Source: Nocardioides immobilis (GTDB lineage Bacteria; Actinomycetota; Actinomycetes; Propionibacteriales; Nocardioidaceae). From it: a stretch of DNA of 41,907 nucleotides. The stretch covers positions 1 through 41,907 of the forward strand of contig NZ_QXGH01000002.1 of NCBI RefSeq assembly GCF_003515065.1, given 5' to 3'. The notes beneath the pieces are model-generated. The model ran no database searches and had not been told where the DNA came from. It saw only the letters and a list, made by a program, of their open reading frames with translations. A program made the position numbers and the translations under genes. Below, piece after piece: positions 39,589-41,907 of this stretch; the first letter of the stretch is position 1, and the number at the start of each line of letters is the position of its first letter.

Positions 39589-40308
39589 ATGCTTCAGAAG
39601 ATCAAGGCCACGCTTCCGCTCGCAATTGTCGTTGGAATCCTCGCGTACGCCTGGACTCACTTCGCTTTGAGTTTCAGTTTCCACTGGGTTACCGCAGGAG
39701 ATCTTGGCAATGGGCTGGAACTACCGGCGAACTTCCAGTTGATCGTGCCGGCAGGTTTCATCGGATGGGGATTCTTCTTTGCTGCGGGAGCGGACAACCG
39801 AGCGGTCGTTAAAGTGGGAACCGCGATCCTGTCCGGCGGTTTGGCGGCGCTCGCGACGATGGCGCTCTCGTCCAAAACAGCGGATTTCCCAGACTTCTGG
39901 GGTATCGCAGTCTGGGTCGGAGTGATGTCAGTGCCGTTGATCATCCTTGGCGTCTTCGACGAATGGACATATGTACCGGCTAGTTTCGGTGCCTTCGCGG
40001 CTGTCTTCTATTACTGGATTGCTACTGGTCTGGACTTCTGGACGCCCGGCGGCGGTGGGTCGGAAAACACAGTCAACTCGTTGAGCGACCCTGCGACGGC
40101 AGGAACCGGCGCGTTCGGCGGAGTGATCTCGACGCCGTTCGGATGGGTGTGGGCGGGTGTCACAGCCAGTCTGTTCTGCGGCGTCGTCCTTGGCGTGCTG
40201 TCGGTCAAGCTCGCAAGTTTCTTCGCGCGACAAAGGCAGGCTGGTGTTGATGACATGGCCGAAGCGGAAGTCGACACACGGCAGGGCACCCGAGTCAAGG
40301 GTCGCTAA
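39589..40308 (+). CDS. DUF1097-family membrane protein
   Basis: A 239-residue protein with about six membrane helices. The string ends with a polar, charged tail, DDMAEAEVDTRQGTRVKGR. Segments such as TLPLAIVVGILAYAWTHFAL (about 8-27), GFIGWGFFFAAGADN and FWGIAVWVGVMSVPLIILG resemble DUF1097 inner-membrane proteins, which are often annotated as possible transporters. I chose the ATG at 39589 because AGAAGG lies eight bases before it; an open frame continues further back without protein-like content. It follows the nitrilase by 140 bp and may bring in or export the pathway compound. Confidence 0.8.
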   Translation: MLQKIKATLPLAIVVGILAYAWTHFALSFSFHWVTAGDLGNGLELPANFQLIVPAGFIGWGFFFAAGADNRAVVKVGTAILSGGLAALATMALSSKTADFPDFWGIAVWVGVMSVPLIILGVFDEWTYVPASFGAFAAVFYYWIATGLDFWTPGGGGSENTVNSLSDPATAGTGAFGGVISTPFGWVWAGVTASLFCGVVLGVLSVKLASFFARQRQAGVDDMAEAEVDTRQGTRVKGR

Positions 40309-40387
40309 CCCGGCGGATATGCCGACTCACCCGGCCCGCCGCCCAACCGCGCAAGACCAGGTCGTCACTAGCTGAAAGGGAAACTAC

Positions 40388-41122
40388 GTGGTGGCCAGGC
40401 GTTCAACAATGGCGGGCACAACCGCAAAGCATCAGTCATCTTCGACTGATGACCAGGAACTACTTGATTCGAGGGGCGGCGAGCCCGGGTGGATACACAC
40501 CGACCCATGGCGAGTCCTTCGCATCCAGTCGGAATTTGTCAACGGGTTCGGCGCCTTGGCTGACCTTGGTCCCGCAATCTCCGTATTCGGGTCCGCGCGC
40601 ACCAGCAGCGATGATCCCTTCTTTAAGCTCGGCGAAGAAGTGGCGGCAAAGTTGGTGAATGCAGGCTTCGCGGTAATAACCGGTGGCGGTCCGGGCATAA
40701 TGGAGGCTGCCAACAAAGGTGCCTACGAGGCTGGCGGTCGGAGCGTGGGGCTCGACGTGGAACTGCCCTACGAGTCAGGACTCAATGACTTCGTCAATCT
40801 TGGAATCAGCTTCCGATACTTCTTCGTCCGCAAGACGATGTTCGTCAAGTACTCTCAAGGCTTCATCGTGCTACCAGGTGGCTATGGCACCCTCGACGAG
40901 GTATTCGAGGCACTCACACTGGCACAAACCGGAAAGGTCACCGCGTTCCCAGTGGTCTTGATCGGCGTCGATTACTGGGCCGGCCTCATCGACTGGCTAC
41001 GCGCACGAGTCGTCAAACACGGGAACATCGCGGTGGAAGACCTAGACCTGATTGCCAGCACCGACGATATCGACCTTGCCGTCAAGATCATGTCTGACGC
41101 CCAGCCCGGCTGCGCCTCGTGA
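40388..41122 (+). CDS. LOG-family nucleoside-monophosphate phosphoribohydrolase
   Basis: A 244-residue Rossmann protein of the LOG/TIGR00730 family. The signature is PGGYGTLDE (163-171), with the catalytic Glu171; GSAR and GGGPGIMEAANKGA lie earlier. LOG proteins split a nucleoside 5'-monophosphate into base and ribose 5-phosphate. They activate cytokinins in plants and microbes, but many bacterial members have other substrates. The GTG start has GAAAGGG seven bases before it. The stop overlaps the HAD gene start (GTGA). Released ribose 5-phosphate could feed prs. Confidence 0.9.
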   Translation: MVARRSTMAGTTAKHQSSSTDDQELLDSRGGEPGWIHTDPWRVLRIQSEFVNGFGALADLGPAISVFGSARTSSDDPFFKLGEEVAAKLVNAGFAVITGGGPGIMEAANKGAYEAGGRSVGLDVELPYESGLNDFVNLGISFRYFFVRKTMFVKYSQGFIVLPGGYGTLDEVFEALTLAQTGKVTAFPVVLIGVDYWAGLIDWLRARVVKHGNIAVEDLDLIASTDDIDLAVKIMSDAQPGCAS

Positions 41123-41805
41123 ACTCAGAGCCGTTGAGGTCGCCACGTCCCGAGCGCCGCGTGGAAGCGGTGATCTTTGATTTCGACGGTCTCTTGATCG
41201 ACACCGAGACAACGCTCCTTCAAAGCTGGACCTTCGAGTGGGCTGCATGGGGTCTGGAGATCTCAAAGGAAGGCTTTTTCGCGGATCACGGCGGCGATGT
41301 CACGGAGGAACGATTCGCGAAGCTCGCAGATGCGGTCGGCCCATCCTTCCGTCGGGATGTCAGCGAAAAGCGTCGGCTGGCATTCCGGGCCGGGCTCCAC
41401 GAGGACCTTGAATTGAACCCTGGAGTCGGCGCTTGGCTACAGGAAGCAAACCAGTTGGGCCTGCGACTGGCGGTCGCTTCGTCTTCGCCTAGAGCCTGGA
41501 TCGTAGAGCACCTGGAGCGGGTGGGGGTCCTAGATCGCTTCGAGGTGCTCGCCTGTGGTGATGAGGTGGACGTACCCAAACCGAACCCGGCGGTTTACAA
41601 GCTCTGCCTGGGACGACTCGGGCTTGCCGCGCATGCCGCGATAGCAGTCGAGGACACGCCCCACGGTGTCAGCGCCGCCCAGGCAGCCGGTCTGCGCTGC
41701 ATCGCCATCCCGAACCCCTACATCAATCCCGACAAAGTCGCCCACGCAGACCTGACGCTACCCTCCGCTAGTGAGCAGCCCCTAGCCTCGGCATTTCGTC
41801 GGTGA
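41119..41805 (+). CDS. HAD-superfamily phosphatase or phosphomutase (subfamily IA)
   Basis: A 228-residue HAD hydrolase. The nucleophile motif FDFDGLLIDTETT (about 16-28) opens the protein, then come a helical cap, motif II SSSPRAW, motif III lysine in PKPNPAVY, and motif IV EDTPHGVSAAQAAGL. This is the beta-phosphoglucomutase-like group, which includes many sugar-phosphate and nucleotide phosphatases. It starts with GTG inside the LOG stop codon, so the two are coupled. With LOG it could act on the same nucleotide or on the released sugar phosphate. Confidence 0.9.
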   Translation: MNSEPLRSPRPERRVEAVIFDFDGLLIDTETTLLQSWTFEWAAWGLEISKEGFFADHGGDVTEERFAKLADAVGPSFRRDVSEKRRLAFRAGLHEDLELNPGVGAWLQEANQLGLRLAVASSSPRAWIVEHLERVGVLDRFEVLACGDEVDVPKPNPAVYKLCLGRLGLAAHAAIAVEDTPHGVSAAQAAGLRCIAIPNPYINPDKVAHADLTLPSASEQPLASAFRR

Positions 41806-41907
41806 CCCGGCGACACCTGGGCTGAAAGCACGGAAGTGCCCGTCCTGCTTGGGATTCTTGTTCTTGCGACAGTCCAAGAAGCCCCAGCGGAAAGGCACTC
41901 CGTAAGT
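41806..41907 (-). other. Window edge, possibly the 3' end of a leftward gene
   Basis: The minus strand is open from the window edge, reading YGVPFRWGFLDCRKNKNPKQ and continuing DGHFRAF. The plus strand can also be read as KCPSCLGFLFLRQSKKPQRK. Either could be a partial protein. I cannot choose between them or name a family. Confidence 0.2.

Noticed and set aside
1..41907. tRNA or rRNA genes and tRNA-linked attachment sites
   Set aside because: I looked for T-arm GTTCRANYC with CCA-side pairing and for rRNA blocks, and found none I could fold into a gene.

Overview
The window is high-GC DNA of an actinobacterium. The signs are strong Shine-Dalgarno sites with frequent GTG starts, ATGA/GTGA gene overlaps, mycofactocin-linked dehydrogenases, F420-type proteins, a PucR regulator and sigma-54-style activators in a lineage that lacks sigma-54. 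A Nocardioides-like organism is plausible, but that is inference. The content is accessory and catabolic, with several insertion sequences and broken genes.

Region 1 (1-12.9 kb). A broken IS3-type element and gene debris come first. Next is a leftward four-gene operon: acyl-CoA ligase, BKACE beta-keto acid cleavage enzyme, a malonate-semialdehyde-decarboxylase-like tautomerase and a cis-CaaD-group tautomerase. Divergent from it is a rightward set: a Baeyer-Villiger monooxygenase fused in one reading frame to an esterase, an HpaB-type flavin-dependent phenol hydroxylase, an intradiol ring-cleavage dioxygenase, a mycofactocin-type SDR, a 28-codon remnant of a second intradiol dioxygenase, and a small membrane protein. 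A leftward flavin reductase and a truncated FAD-synthetase-like gene follow and could supply reduced flavin to the hydroxylase. The set reads as aryl ketone -> aryl ester -> phenol -> dihydroxy/trihydroxy aromatic -> ring cleavage -> beta-keto acid cleavage.

Region 2 (12.9-19.5 kb). An intact IS1182-type element (15-bp terminal inverted repeats, flanking CTAG) interrupts or joins two truncated genes. A scrap-filled stretch follows with 14-bp tandem repeats, a stop-interrupted gene, a DUF255/YyaL N-terminal fragment and repeats of GAGTGATACACGA. Then come a double-cupin gene divergent from a PucR-family regulator, and two very small genes.

Region 3 (19.6-28 kb). This is an alcohol-oxidation regulon: a GAF/AAA/Fis activator, a polytopic membrane protein, an aldehyde dehydrogenase, an NDMA-dependent (mycofactocin) alcohol dehydrogenase, mftA, mftB, a fused remnant of mftC and a probable mftF, and an acyl-CoA synthetase. 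A palindrome, CTGTTCA-N5-TGAACAG, lies before the activator gene, the membrane protein, the aldehyde dehydrogenase, and in the divergent ADH/mftA gap. It is probably the activator's operator. The mft locus has lost nearly all of mftC to mftF.

Region 4 (28-29.1 kb) is IS110 and other gene debris.

Region 5 (29.1-41.8 kb) is an unusual island built around ribose-phosphate and nicotinamide chemistry: prs, a divergent psuG, aldehyde dehydrogenase, cupin, an FMN/F420-binding split-barrel protein, a LacI regulator, an NADPH:F420-reductase-like protein, nadV, a SIS-domain protein, a true nitrilase, a DUF1097 membrane protein, a LOG-family phosphoribohydrolase and a HAD phosphatase. Matching palindromic sites in both divergent intergenic regions suggest that the LacI protein controls the whole island. 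I consider this island and the damaged mycofactocin regulon the two best candidates for undescribed biology.
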